Assembly: GCA_946480295.1 (NCBI GenBank)
Contig: CAMLIT010000102.1
Location: forward strand, 1 to 15,898
Reading direction: 5' to 3'
Length of the DNA: 15,898 bases
Source: an uncultured Gemmatimonadota bacterium
GTDB lineage: Bacteria > Gemmatimonadota > Gemmatimonadetes > Gemmatimonadales > Gemmatimonadaceae
The notes below the pieces were generated by a model. That model did no database searches, was not told the DNA's origin, and saw only the letters and a program-made list of their open reading frames with translations. Below, piece after piece: positions 6,231 to 14,489 of this stretch; position 1 is the stretch's first letter, and every line of letters starts with the position of its first letter. Position numbers and translations under genes: made by a program.

Positions 6231-7115
6231 GTGAGCTCGAGCCGACTGTCGCCGGACGGGATGTACCCCGCCGGCGTGTCCGGCCTCGAGACGCGATACG
6301 TCACCGCCCCCGACGGCGTGCGCCTGCGCGTGGTGGCGGGCGGCCCGCGCGACGGCCCTCCGGTGCTGCTGCTGCACGGCTGGGCGGCCTCGCTCTACTC
6401 GTTCCGCTTCCTCCTCGAGGATCTGCCGCGCGGTGGCTATCGCACCTACGCGCTCGACTTTCGCGGGCACGGCTTCTCGGGGAAGCCGCGGGGCGACGAC
6501 ATCTACACCCGCGATGTTCTCGTGCGCGACGTCCTCCACCTGCTCGCCGAGCTCGGGATCGAGCGCGCGGCGGTGGTCGGGTGGTCCATGGGCGGCGCGG
6601 TCGCCCTGCGCCTGGCGATCGAGCACCCGGAGCGCCTCACGCAGCTCGTGCTCGTGAATCCCGCCGGACTGACGCGCATCCCGATGATCGGTCCTTCGGC
6701 GCTGCTGAGCCCCGCCTTCCTCGACGTGCTCGCGCCCTGGCTCGTACCGCGATGGGTGGTCGCCACGGTGCTGCGCTGGGCGAGCAATGGCGGCGACCAT
6801 CTTACCGAGCGCGACATCGACGAGTACTGGGCGCCAGCGCGCGACGTGAACTACGCGCGCGCCGCGCGATCGCTGCTGCGCGATTTCGACTGGAGCGCGG
6901 CGGATCCGTCGGAGCTCGCCAGCGTGCACGTGCCGACGCTCGTCGTCCTCGGCGGCGCCGATCGCCTGGTGACCGGCGTGGGCCCGGTGGCGCGGCGGAT
7001 ACCCAACGCGCGCGTGGCGGTGTTCCCCGGCGCCGGGCACATGGTCCACGAGGAGCGCCGCCACGAGGTGAATCGCGCGATCCTCGACTTCCTCGGCGAC
7101 GCAGCCACAGCATAG
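6231..7115 (+). CDS. Alpha/beta hydrolase with serine nucleophile
   Basis: A 294-residue hydrolase. Features: HGWAAS oxyanion loop (49-54), DFRGHGFSGKP (76-86), nucleophile elbow GWSMGG (117-122) with Ser119, candidate acid Asp244 in GGADRLV, and His270 in PGAGHMVHEE. The cap region (about 150-225) is rich in Trp and Pro. The family covers esterases, lipases, C-C hydrolases and acyltransferases; nothing here fixes the substrate. It lacks a clear signal peptide. The start is either GTG at 6231 or ATG at 6261 (Met11); neither has a strong ribosome site. It follows the toroid-like gene by 40 bp and probably shares its transcript. It differs in catalytic class from the Asp-type hydrolase at 3517, so the two are not recent duplicates. 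Confidence 0.9.
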   Translation: MSSSRLSPDGMYPAGVSGLETRYVTAPDGVRLRVVAGGPRDGPPVLLLHGWAASLYSFRFLLEDLPRGGYRTYALDFRGHGFSGKPRGDDIYTRDVLVRDVLHLLAELGIERAAVVGWSMGGAVALRLAIEHPERLTQLVLVNPAGLTRIPMIGPSALLSPAFLDVLAPWLVPRWVVATVLRWASNGGDHLTERDIDEYWAPARDVNYARAARSLLRDFDWSAADPSELASVHVPTLVVLGGADRLVTGVGPVARRIPNARVAVFPGAGHMVHEERRHEVNRAILDFLGDAATA

Positions 7116-7199
7116 CGCGTGGTCTGGCAACGAGTTAGATTCATCGATCGAGAAAATGGTCGAGAGGCGCCCGCGAACCGTCCGGGCGCGGCGCGGGAC

Positions 7200-7204
7200 A
7201 GGAA
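7200..7204 (+). promoter_or_regulatory. Ribosome binding site AGGAA deciding the helicase start
   Basis: AGGAA lies 5 nt before the ATG at 7210. The alternative in-frame ATG at 7156 is preceded only by CGAGAAA and would add an Arg-rich 18-residue extension, untypical before the Q motif. Confidence 0.55.
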
Positions 7205-7209
7205 CGCGA

Positions 7210-8388
<1,179 letters not shown>

Positions 8389-8406
8389 CGAGGGAGGCCA
8401 GCGACG

Positions 8407-10152
8407 ATGCTGGGATGGAATCCGTGGTCCGCAGCAGGCGTGGTGGTGCTGGCGTTCGTCGTGGCGCGACTGCTCGCGGCGCTCCGGATCGGCGGGGACG
8501 GCGTCCTCGCCCGTCTCGGTGATCAGGTCGCGCGGGCGCTCGCCAGCCGGTGGGCGCCCGCCGTCTTCGGCATCCTGACGGCCGCGGCGACGTGGTACGT
8601 GTGGGGTTCGCTGTCGCAGTCGTCGGTGATCCACGACGAAACGGCGTACCTCCTCCAGGCCAGGCTCTTCTCGCACCTGCGCTGGACCGGCCCGGCCCGC
8701 CCGCTGCCGGCATTCTTCGAGCAGATGTACGTGCTCGTCTCGCCGGTGCTCGCGTCGAAGTATCCGCCCGGGATGTCGCTGGTGCTGGTGCCCGGTGTGC
8801 TGCTCGGCCTCCCCGGCCTGCCGGTGGTGGTGCTGAACGGGCTCTCCGGCGCGCTCGCCTTCGCGCTCGCCCGCCGACTCGGCGGCGTCGCCGCGGCGCT
8901 GCTCACGTGGGCACTGTGGATCACCTCCTTCCCGGTGCTCTACTTCCACGCGATGTACCTCTCCGAGGTGCCGACGAGCTTCGCCTGGCTGCTCGCCTGG
9001 TGGGGGCTCCTGCGGTGGCGGGAAGGCGGCCGCGCGCGCGACCTGACCATCACGGCGGCCGCCGTCGGACTGTGCACGATCGCGCGCCCGCTCACCGGCG
9101 TGGCGCTCGCCCTCCCGGTCCTCGCGACGGTGGTCGTGATCCTCGTGCGGCGGGCCCGCGCGGGCCGGCGGATCGCCTGGCGCTCGCTCGCGCCGGCGCT
9201 CGCCGTGGGCGCGATCGCGATCGCCGTGATCCCGCTCTGGAACTGGCGCACCACTGGCAACGTGCGTCTCAGCCCCCTGGCCGAGTACACGCAGCGCTAC
9301 GTGCCCTTCGACAAGCCGGGCTTCGGCGCGACGAAGGCCGAGCGGCCGTCGGCCGAGCTGCCGTGGGACCAGCGCGTCACGAGCGTCGCGTTCTACATCG
9401 AGCACGCCGAGTACACACTCGCGCGGCTGCCGAAGAACGCGGTGTTCCGGCTGCGCTTCATCGCGCACGACATGTTCTACGACTGGCGCGCCGGGCTCGC
9501 GGTGTTCGCCCTCGTCGGCCTGTTCGTGCTCCCCGGCGCCGCGTGGGTCGCGTTCGGCGCGTTCGTGCTCCAGTGGCTGCTGTACCTGTCGTACGCCCAC
9601 GACCCCTCCTGGACGCTCTACTACAGCGAGGGGATGCCGCTGCTCGCGTTCCTCGCGGCGCTCGGCATCGGCGCCGCCTGCCGACGGGTCCTGCGCGTCG
9701 GCGCCGCCGCGCAGCGCCTGACGACGAACCTCCCCGAGCGGGCGCTCCCCGCCGTCGCCGCGGCGCTCGTGCTCCTCGCCGTCGTGCCCGGCGCGCGTAC
9801 CGTGGCGATCGTGCGCGGGCAGATCGCCGGCGACCACCAGCTCTACGACGGGTTCCGGGCGCTCGTTCGGCAGATTCCCGATCGGCGGGCGATCGTGTTC
9901 GTACGCTACGCAAAGACGCACAACGACGGACTGGCGCTCATCCGCAATGTGCCGTTCCTCGGCGACGCGCGGGTGTGGACGGTGTACGACCGCGGCGCCG
10001 ACGACGCCCGCCTGCTCGCGCTGGCGCCGGACCGCACGCCCTATCTCTTCGACGAGGCCTCGTGGAAGCTCGAGCCGCTTGCTGCCGCGCAGCGCGCGGA
10101 GGCCACGGAGGACGCGCGCCAGTCGGCGGGGCAGGGGCGCTCCTCGGAGTAG
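8407..10152 (+). CDS. Multi-pass GT-C-type glycosyltransferase-like membrane protein
   Basis: A 581-residue integral inner-membrane protein with about 11-13 hydrophobic helices. Clear ones lie near 8-26, 50-68, 121-145, 160-180, 188-204, 229-247, 260-279, 362-395, 409-425 and 447-464. The first extracytoplasmic loop carries Asp77-Glu78 (SVIHDETAYLLQAR), the position of the catalytic acid in the GT-C fold (PMT/ArnT/GT39-like), followed by KYPPG (118-122), which recalls the conserved PP-loop of such proteins. These enzymes transfer a sugar from a polyprenyl-phosphate donor to lipid or protein acceptors; donor and acceptor are unknown here. Residues ~470-560 form a soluble C-terminal domain, and a low-complexity tail follows. 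AGGGAGG at 8391-8397 sits 9 nt before the ATG. A hairpin follows the stop. Confidence 0.82.
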   Translation: MLGWNPWSAAGVVVLAFVVARLLAALRIGGDGVLARLGDQVARALASRWAPAVFGILTAAATWYVWGSLSQSSVIHDETAYLLQARLFSHLRWTGPARPLPAFFEQMYVLVSPVLASKYPPGMSLVLVPGVLLGLPGLPVVVLNGLSGALAFALARRLGGVAAALLTWALWITSFPVLYFHAMYLSEVPTSFAWLLAWWGLLRWREGGRARDLTITAAAVGLCTIARPLTGVALALPVLATVVVILVRRARAGRRIAWRSLAPALAVGAIAIAVIPLWNWRTTGNVRLSPLAEYTQRYVPFDKPGFGATKAERPSAELPWDQRVTSVAFYIEHAEYTLARLPKNAVFRLRFIAHDMFYDWRAGLAVFALVGLFVLPGAAWVAFGAFVLQWLLYLSYAHDPSWTLYYSEGMPLLAFLAALGIGAACRRVLRVGAAAQRLTTNLPERALPAVAAALVLLAVVPGARTVAIVRGQIAGDHQLYDGFRALVRQIPDRRAIVFVRYAKTHNDGLALIRNVPFLGDARVWTVYDRGADDARLLALAPDRTPYLFDEASWKLEPLAAAQRAEATEDARQSAGQGRSSE

Positions 10153-10194
10153 CCGCGGCGCAGCCGCGCGAGGGATGGCAGCGGTCGACACACG

Positions 10195-10223
10195 AACGGC
10201 CCGGCGTCGCACGCCGGGCCGTT
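10195..10223. terminator. Bidirectional hairpin terminator between convergent genes
   Basis: Arms 10195-10207 and 10211-10223 are perfect 13-bp reverse complements with a CGC loop, followed on the plus strand by one more T, giving a short TTT run. It lies 43 bp after the glycosyltransferase stop and 46 bp after the stop of the minus-strand operon, so it can serve both. Confidence 0.75.
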
Positions 10224-10268
10224 TCCGCAGCCACATCTCCTGATTCCCATCTCACTGCCTATCGCACT

Positions 10269-11522
10269 TCACTGCCTCTCCGGCACCACCACCATCCCGA
10301 CCTCGCCGCTGAACGCGTCGCGCAGCGTGGGCATGCTCGGCGGCGGGAGCCACGGTCCGCCGTCGATGCGGACGTTCAGCCGATGGACGCCGGGCTCCAT
10401 GGCGAGGGTGAGGTCCCAGAGGTCGCGCCCGTGCCGGATCATCGGGACCGGCTGCCAGTCGCTGAAGTCGCCCATCACCTCCACGGACTCCACGCCGCCG
10501 ACGCGCACCGTGATCTTCTCCATGCCCGGGGCGATGGGGTGGATGTCGAACGAGCGCACCATCGCCGTGCGGACCACGGGCACGGTCCCGCGCGACACCG
10601 GCGAGTAGGCGAAGACCATCCCGAAGCTCGCGTAGTTCCGGGCGGGGATGCCGCGCATCGGGCTCGCCGGGAGCCGTCCGCCGCCGATCACCGCCGCCAC
10701 CTGGGAGGTGATCCAGTACGTCGCCGTCGCCGCCGCCCAGCGGCGGGAGTCCGGGTTGACGTCGTACGACTCGCCGAAGCGATAGCCGGTGTGGGCCGAG
10801 AGCTCGAGCGCGGCGTACTCCCAGTGCATGGCGCCTTCGAGGTCGGCGAAGCGCGAGTACCGGCGGCAGTCGGTGGAGGCCGCGGGCACCGTGCTGAACG
10901 ACGGTCGCGGGACGACCGTCGCCATCCCGAGGTCGGAGCGGGTGCCGCAGGTCGCCGTCGTCCCCGTGCTGTCGTGCGACGGGGCGACCTTGGTGAAGAG
11001 GAAGTTGGTGTAGGTCGTGCTGAGGGTCGCGTCGCCCACTCTCGTCCAGGCGCCGCCGCCGGTCACGTCCATCCACGAGACCACCGCGACACGCCATGGC
11101 CGGGCCGCGCCGGCGCCGACCCAGATCCCGCCGCGCTGTCGGAGCAGCACGTACACGCGTCCCTGTGCGTCGAGCTGGTCGTCCTCGATGGACCGGTCGT
11201 CGAACGCCCGCGACGCCCGGGCCACGATCTCACCGCGGACGTTGTGCACCGTCGGCGTCGTCATCGTGGTGGAGAGGACGCCGTCGGCGACCTCCCACTG
11301 CTGGCCGTCGAGCCAGGCGGAGCCGCGCGCGGTCACCGCGACGTACGGCATGGTCAGGCGCACGTCCGGAGACAGCCGGCTCATCGTGCTCGCCGGCAGC
11401 TCGCCGTCCTTGCTCGTCACCAGTGCCCCCGCTTCGAGCTTCGAAGCGATCTGCGCCGTCGCCCCTTGCGGGAGGAGCAGCGCCAGGGCGAGGACGGCGA
11501 TGGCGGCGTTCGGCTCGGTCAT
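10269..11522 (-). CDS. Secreted beta-rich protein with C-terminal E-set (AMPK-beta/CBM48-like) domain
   Basis: A 417-residue exported protein. The signal peptide is about 1-23 (MTEPNAAIAVLALALLLPQG then ATA|Q). The middle (about 27-330) is rich in alternating polar/hydrophobic segments (WVGAGAARPWRVAVVSWMDV, AALELSAHTGYRFGESYDV, AAATATYWITSQVAAVIGGG), like the strands of an outer-membrane beta-barrel or a large beta-sandwich. The C-terminal ~80 residues (336-414) match the early-set/glycogen-binding layout: KITVRV, VEVMGDFSDWQ (348-357), LWDLTLAMEPGVHRLNVRIDGGPW. The same layout ends the sigma-linked protein two genes upstream. Carbohydrate binding is inferred from the fold and not shown. The ATG at 11522 is chosen for the signal peptide; the frame is open further upstream to 11717. 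It is last in the sigma operon, 7 bp after the preceding stop. Confidence 0.8.
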   Translation of the reverse strand: MTEPNAAIAVLALALLLPQGATAQIASKLEAGALVTSKDGELPASTMSRLSPDVRLTMPYVAVTARGSAWLDGQQWEVADGVLSTTMTTPTVHNVRGEIVARASRAFDDRSIEDDQLDAQGRVYVLLRQRGGIWVGAGAARPWRVAVVSWMDVTGGGAWTRVGDATLSTTYTNFLFTKVAPSHDSTGTTATCGTRSDLGMATVVPRPSFSTVPAASTDCRRYSRFADLEGAMHWEYAALELSAHTGYRFGESYDVNPDSRRWAAATATYWITSQVAAVIGGGRLPASPMRGIPARNYASFGMVFAYSPVSRGTVPVVRTAMVRSFDIHPIAPGMEKITVRVGGVESVEVMGDFSDWQPVPMIRHGRDLWDLTLAMEPGVHRLNVRIDGGPWLPPPSMPTLRDAFSGEVGMVVVPERQ

Positions 11523-11529
11523 GACGCGC

Positions 11530-12192
11530 TTACGAGCTCGGAGTTTCCGGCCGCCCGTTAGGCGGCAGGTTGCCGGGGGGTGCACGTCCGGGGAATTCGC
11601 GCGCGCGCTGCTGCAGCGCCGCCCCGGGTGATTGACCCTGTAGTATGTCCTGCTCCACCCCACGCCACAACCCGTAAAAATCCGCATCCCCCGCCCCGCG
11701 CTGCCAGAGCTGCGCAATGGTCGAGGACGCTTCTTCCACCGGCACGCCGCGTGTGATCAGGTCGCCGAGGACGACGAGCGCGTAAGCGAGCGGCCGCCCC
11801 GGGCGCGAGCTGCGGAAGCGCTCGAGCTGCTGCGCGGGCACCCCGGCCTGGAGCACGTCGGCCGCCGCCGAGAGCTCGGCCTCGCTCAGCGACGGCCCGA
11901 GGGCGTTCCTCGCGTTGCGCATCCCCTGGAGCTTGTCGCGAACGGCGCGCACGATCCGTCGACTGTCCGCGTGCTTGCTGATCCCCTCGTAGGCGACGGA
12001 GAGCAGCGCCCTGGCGGGCAGACCCAGCACGCGGGCCGAATCGATGAGGCTCTCCACCTGATACCGGCTGGCCTGATCGAGACGGTCGAGCGGATCGGGA
12101 TCCTGTGCCGCGAGCGGGGTCGCGAGCGGGGCGACGAGGGCCGCCGCGAGGAGAAGAGTGAGCGCGCCGACGCGCGCGAGAGGCGACTTCAC
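11530..12192 (-). CDS. Secreted helical protein of unknown function in the sigma operon
   Basis: A 220-residue protein that I do not recognise by name. The signal peptide is about 1-29 (KSPLARVGALTLLLAAA, then PLATPLAA|Q). The mature part is helical. Two loosely repeated units can be seen: GLPARALLSVAYEGISKHA with RRIVRAVRDKLQ (57-89), and GVPAQQLERFRSSR...RGVPVEEASSTIAQLW (117-163). Each begins with a G-[LV]-P turn and then an amphipathic helix. A low-complexity Pro/Gly tail ends it (202-220). The GTG start at 12192 overlaps the stop of the preceding gene (GTGA, 12189-12192) and has a good ribosome site. The coupling suggests stoichiometric expression with the membrane E-set protein, and a periplasmic partner role is inferred. 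Confidence 0.78.
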   Translation of the reverse strand: MKSPLARVGALTLLLAAALVAPLATPLAAQDPDPLDRLDQASRYQVESLIDSARVLGLPARALLSVAYEGISKHADSRRIVRAVRDKLQGMRNARNALGPSLSEAELSAAADVLQAGVPAQQLERFRSSRPGRPLAYALVVLGDLITRGVPVEEASSTIAQLWQRGAGDADFYGLWRGVEQDILQGQSPGAALQQRAREFPGRAPPGNLPPNGRPETPSS

Positions 12193-12785
12193 GACGACGC
12201 ACCTCCGACGACGACGACAGAGTTCGGCACGCCGTAGCCGTCGACCGGCGCGAGCGGGGCCGAAGGATCGGGCACCCACTGCTTGCCGTCCACGACGAAG
12301 GCGTACAGGTGGCGCCCCTCACGGAGCGACAGCGTCACGCTCCAGGTTCCCCCGGTCTGCGTGCGGAGCATCGGCGTCGCGCCGGTGTCCCAGCGGTTGA
12401 AGTCCCCGACCAGGGCGACGTGCGACGCCTGCGGCGCCACCAGCACGAACTTGATGACGCGCACGGTATCGTGTACCGGGAGCTGCGCAGGCGCAGCAGC
12501 AACCGACGGCTGTCCGGCCATTGGCTGGCCGTCCCGGTGAGTCGTGTACAGTCCGACGAGCACGCCGACGCCGACCAGTCCCGCCGCGAGCGCCAGCGTC
12601 CCGAGCGGCGACAGCGACATGGGGCGGGTGCGCACCAGCCACTTCCACCCGCGATCGTGCGTGGGACGCGACTCGCGTCGCACCGCCTCCAGCACGCGCG
12701 CCCGCGCCGAAGGACCCATCGCCACGGGGCGCTTCGCTTCGCGCGCGATCCACTGCACGTATGGATGCAGCTCCTGCTCACTCAT
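12189..12785 (-). CDS. Putative anti-sigma-type membrane protein with C-terminal E-set (glycogen-binding-like) domain
   Basis: A 198-residue single-pass membrane protein. Residues 1-57 are a short, basic, probably cytosolic helical part (PSARARVLEAVRRESR); a single transmembrane helix lies at about 61-80 (LGTLALAAGLVGVGVLVGLY). After a Pro/Ala linker, residues ~108-195 form an E-set domain: RVIKFVLVAPQASHVALVGDFNRW (RV at 109, GDFNRW 127-132), TWSVTLSLREGRHLYAFVVDG, QWVPDPSAP. This matches AMPK-beta/isoamylase N-terminal (CBM48) domains, which bind alpha-glucans in some members. It overlaps the sigma gene by 8 bp, which is the usual place for an anti-sigma factor. The HxxxCxxC zinc motif of ZAS-type anti-sigmas is absent, and the N-terminal part is short, so the anti-sigma role is inferred from position and topology. 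Confidence 0.82.
   Translation of the reverse strand: MSEQELHPYVQWIAREAKRPVAMGPSARARVLEAVRRESRPTHDRGWKWLVRTRPMSLSPLGTLALAAGLVGVGVLVGLYTTHRDGQPMAGQPSVAAAPAQLPVHDTVRVIKFVLVAPQASHVALVGDFNRWDTGATPMLRTQTGGTWSVTLSLREGRHLYAFVVDGKQWVPDPSAPLAPVDGYGVPNSVVVVGGASS
12202..12206 (-). promoter_or_regulatory. Ribosome binding site GGAGG for the secreted helical protein
   Basis: GGAGG on the minus strand, 9 nt before GTG at 12192 and inside the end of the preceding gene. It fixes this GTG as the start and excludes the longer frame that opens at 12279. Confidence 0.75.
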
Positions 12786-13317
12786 CCTTGATCCGCTCCC
12801 ACCGCTCCCTCAGCCGGTCGCAGGCCCGCTTCACGCGCATCTTCAGGGCGGAGATGCCGACCCCCGTCAGTGCCGCCATCTCCTCGTAGCTCAGCTCCTC
12901 CACGTACTTCAGCAAGAACGCTTCCCGGAGCAGCGGATCCAGCTCGTTGAGCACGCGCTGGACGAACTCCTCGTCCTCGCCACTCCAGACCACCGGCTTG
13001 TCCGGCGCATTGAGGAGCAGCGCCTCCTCGCGCACGAACACCCGCTCCCGGTGCGACCGCCGCGCCGCGAGACTGCGGCACTGGTTCACCAGGATCCGGT
13101 ACAGCCACGCGCTGAACTTGTCCCGCTCCTGGTACTTCCCGAGCGCGCGATACGCCCGCAGAAACGTCGCCTGCAGCGCATCTTCCGCGTCGTCGCGGTT
13201 CCCCAGCATGCGGACCGCGAACCGGGCACACCGGTCGTAGTACCGGTCGACCAGGGCGGCATATGCGTCGACGTCGCCGTCCAGCACGCGTCGCACGTCG
13301 GCCGCGTCGTCGCTCAT
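12778..13317 (-). CDS. ECF-type RNA polymerase sigma factor
   Basis: A 179-residue sigma-70-family protein with only regions 2 and 4, as in ECF sigmas. Region 2 (about 18-90) contains YYDRCARFAVRML, the NRDDAEDALQATFLRAYRAL core-binding/-10 recognition block and a WLYRILVNQC segment. Region 4 (about 119-173) has NELDPLLREAFLLKYVEELSYEE (in part) and the helix-turn-helix around LTGVGISALKMRVKRACDRLRE. It directs RNA polymerase to specific promoters, probably in an envelope response, because the co-transcribed genes are membrane or secreted. The start at 13317 gives a typical ECF length; ATG at 13395 (205 residues) and GTG at 13461, which overlaps the pseudopilin stop, are alternatives. It overlaps the membrane-protein gene by 8 bp. 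Confidence 0.93.
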   Translation of the reverse strand: MSDDAADVRRVLDGDVDAYAALVDRYYDRCARFAVRMLGNRDDAEDALQATFLRAYRALGKYQERDKFSAWLYRILVNQCRSLAARRSHRERVFVREEALLLNAPDKPVVWSGEDEEFVQRVLNELDPLLREAFLLKYVEELSYEEMAALTGVGISALKMRVKRACDRLRERWERIKDE

Positions 13318-13325
13318 GTCCTTGC

Positions 13326-13331
13326 GTATAA
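13326..13331 (-). promoter_or_regulatory. Candidate -10 box (TTATAC) for the sigma operon
   Basis: TTATAC on the minus strand would place transcription start near the ATG at 13317, giving a leaderless or near-leaderless transcript. A partial -35 (GTGACG, 13351-13356) is at a loose 19-nt spacing. Weak evidence: it is an AT-rich island in a very GC-rich region. Confidence 0.3.
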
Positions 13332-13411
13332 CCCACCCCCCGGGCGCGTACGTCACATGGCGCACCGCGCCCTCGTGTGGCGAGTCGTGGCTCATCTCTC
13401 CCTGCCGTGTC

Positions 13412-13434
13412 AACTCCCGCAAATTGCAGGAGTT
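13412..13434. promoter_or_regulatory. 23-bp interrupted palindrome upstream of the sigma operon, candidate operator
   Basis: Reads AACTCC-C-GCAA-A-TTGC-A-GGAGTT: 10 of 11 base pairs match around a central A. It lies 95 bp upstream of the sigma start and 24 bp after the pseudopilin stop. A consensus TTGACA on the minus strand overlaps one arm (13408-13413), but no -10 is found at proper spacing. On the minus strand GGAACT followed by 16 nt and GTTGAC also loosely resembles an ECF-type promoter. Operator, ECF promoter and short terminator all remain open. Confidence 0.4.
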
Positions 13435-13457
13435 CCCACCACGGCGACAGGGTGTTT

Positions 13458-13883
13458 TCACCGCCGCACCCGGCCCAGTCGGGACACGGACACGGTCTCC
13501 GCCGCGCCGCCCCGCCGGGCCACCACGGTCAGGTTCGCCGCACCAAACCCCAGGCCACGTCCGTCATAGGCCATCGAATCCCGCGTCGCCGACAGTCGTA
13601 CCCCGTATCCGGCACCGAGGCTCCGCCGGACCAGCGTCGTCCCGCCCGCGCTGAGCGCGATGCCCCCGGTCGCGGTGTCCACGAGGACGGCGACGCTCCG
13701 CCGCCCCGCCAGCGCCCGGTCGCGCGCCTCGCCGAAGAGCGCCGACAGCTCCGTCGCCGCCCCCCGCGCCGCCCCCCGATCGGCGACCCCGCGCAGCCGC
13801 GGCAGCGCGAGCGCCCCCAGGACGGCCGCGATGGCGATGACCACGAGGAGCTCGAGGAGGGTGACGGCGCGACGGAGGTGCAT
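13458..13883 (-). CDS. GspH/FimT-type pseudopilin (type II secretion/type IV pilus minor pilin)
   Basis: A 141-residue prepilin-like protein. The N-terminus MHLRRA|VTLLELLVVIAI is a class III leader followed by a hydrophobic helix with Glu at mature position 5 (Glu11). The residue before the cleavage site is Ala6 where Gly is usual; prepilin peptidases are known to tolerate Ala in some substrates, but this weakens the prediction. The rest (about 45-141) is a small beta-rich domain (SVAVLVDTATGGIALSAGG, TTLVRRSLG, DGRGLGFGAANLTVVARRGG) of the size of GspH/FimT. No other pilus or secretion gene is in the window. The ATG at 13883 is set by the leader; an earlier start in the same frame would bury it. 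It may be co-transcribed with the downstream sigma operon, since 140 bp separates them. Confidence 0.82.
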   Translation of the reverse strand: MHLRRAVTLLELLVVIAIAAVLGALALPRLRGVADRGAARGAATELSALFGEARDRALAGRRSVAVLVDTATGGIALSAGGTTLVRRSLGAGYGVRLSATRDSMAYDGRGLGFGAANLTVVARRGGAAETVSVSRLGRVRR

Positions 13884-14036
13884 CCGGACGATGAGCGTGG
13901 CGCCCGCACGATGGCCGCCATCCCCTCCGGCCGCCGCACCGAACCCCCGCACCCGACGCCCCGCCATTTCGTCCCGGCCCATCGAACGTAGAATTGGGGC
14001 ACTCGGTCTCGTGGCTCGCGATGCGTCCGCGCGTCC

Positions 14037-14096
14037 CTCGTCCCTCGTCCCTCGTCCCTCGTCCCTCGTAGCCCCGCCTCCCGCCTCCCGCCTCCC
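14037..14096. repeat. Compound heptamer repeat (4x CTCGTCC, then 3x GCCTCCC) before a start codon
   Basis: CTCGTCC at 14037, 14044, 14051 and 14058; a TAGCCCC joint; GCCTCCC at 14076, 14083 and 14090; then 3 nt to the ATG at 14100. The rest of 13884-14099, between the divergent pseudopilin and lipoprotein genes, shows no gene or clear promoter. The minus strand has two blocks of four or more GGG runs with 4-nt loops. Confidence 0.93.
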
Positions 14097-14099
14097 GCG

Positions 14100-14330
14100 A
14101 TGCGCCCGCTTCTCCTCCTCGTCCTTCTTCTCGCCGCCTGCCGCAACCCGCGCGTCGACGCGAACGTCGCCGAGGCCATGACCCAGGCTGGCGACGCGAT
14201 CACCGCGCTGCAGCAGGAGCAATCCAACCTCCAGGCCCAGATCGACTCGCTCCGCCAGGTCGTCGCCCGCCAGGACACCCTCCTCGCCCGCCTCGTCGCC
14301 CAGACGAACCTTCCCATGCCGGTGCGCTGA
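14100..14330 (+). CDS. Tiny coiled-coil lipoprotein (76 aa)
   Basis: The precursor MRPLLLLVLLLAACRNPR has a lipobox L11-A12-A13-C14, so the mature protein starts at Cys14 and is lipid-anchored. The remaining ~62 residues are almost entirely one amphipathic helix: VAEAMTQAGDAITALQQEQS (about 23-42), NLQAQIDSLRQVVARQDTLLARLV, with hydrophobics at heptad spacing. This recalls Lpp-type outer-membrane lipoproteins, which trimerise and can tether the membrane to peptidoglycan. However, the C-terminal Lys used for that link is absent (it ends PMPVR), so function is not assigned. There is no Shine-Dalgarno: the bases before ATG are the C-rich heptamer repeat. The codon usage and G+C fit the neighbours. 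Confidence 0.75.
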   Translation: MRPLLLLVLLLAACRNPRVDANVAEAMTQAGDAITALQQEQSNLQAQIDSLRQVVARQDTLLARLVAQTNLPMPVR

Positions 14331-14444
14331 GCGCCCGGGTCGAGTAATGTTGGCGCGCGACACGACGGAACCGGTTCCCTTTCATCCCGGGCCCACTTCC
14401 GCCATGCGTTGGGCTCCGTGGTCGCGATGCATCACACGAAGGAA

Positions 14445-14489
14445 GACGCGAATGACGCGAATGACGCGAATGACGCGAATGCAGCGAAT
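14445..14489 (+). repeat. Five 9-bp units GACGCGAAT (last one degenerate)
   Basis: Exact units at 14445, 14454, 14463 and 14472; a degenerate GCAGCGAAT at 14481. Reverse-complement words (ATTCGC) recur 58-108 bp downstream, so the RNA could fold back loosely. This resembles simple-sequence intergenic repeats seen in other GC-rich bacteria. Confidence 0.92.

Noticed and set aside
4925..6304. A 459-codon minus-strand frame opposite the toroid-like gene
   Set aside because: Low-complexity Arg/Glu/Gly composition and no start signal; the plus-strand frame has protein-like turns and hydrophobic patterning.
8550..11561. A 1003-codon open frame on the plus strand
   Set aside because: It runs out of frame through the glycosyltransferase and antisense through the secreted E-set protein; Arg/Ala/Pro-rich low-complexity translation with no motif.
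13412..13434. CIRCE or LexA operator
   Set aside because: The palindrome lacks the TTAGCACTC arms and 9-bp spacer of CIRCE and the GAAC-N4-GTTC core of Gram-positive-type LexA sites.
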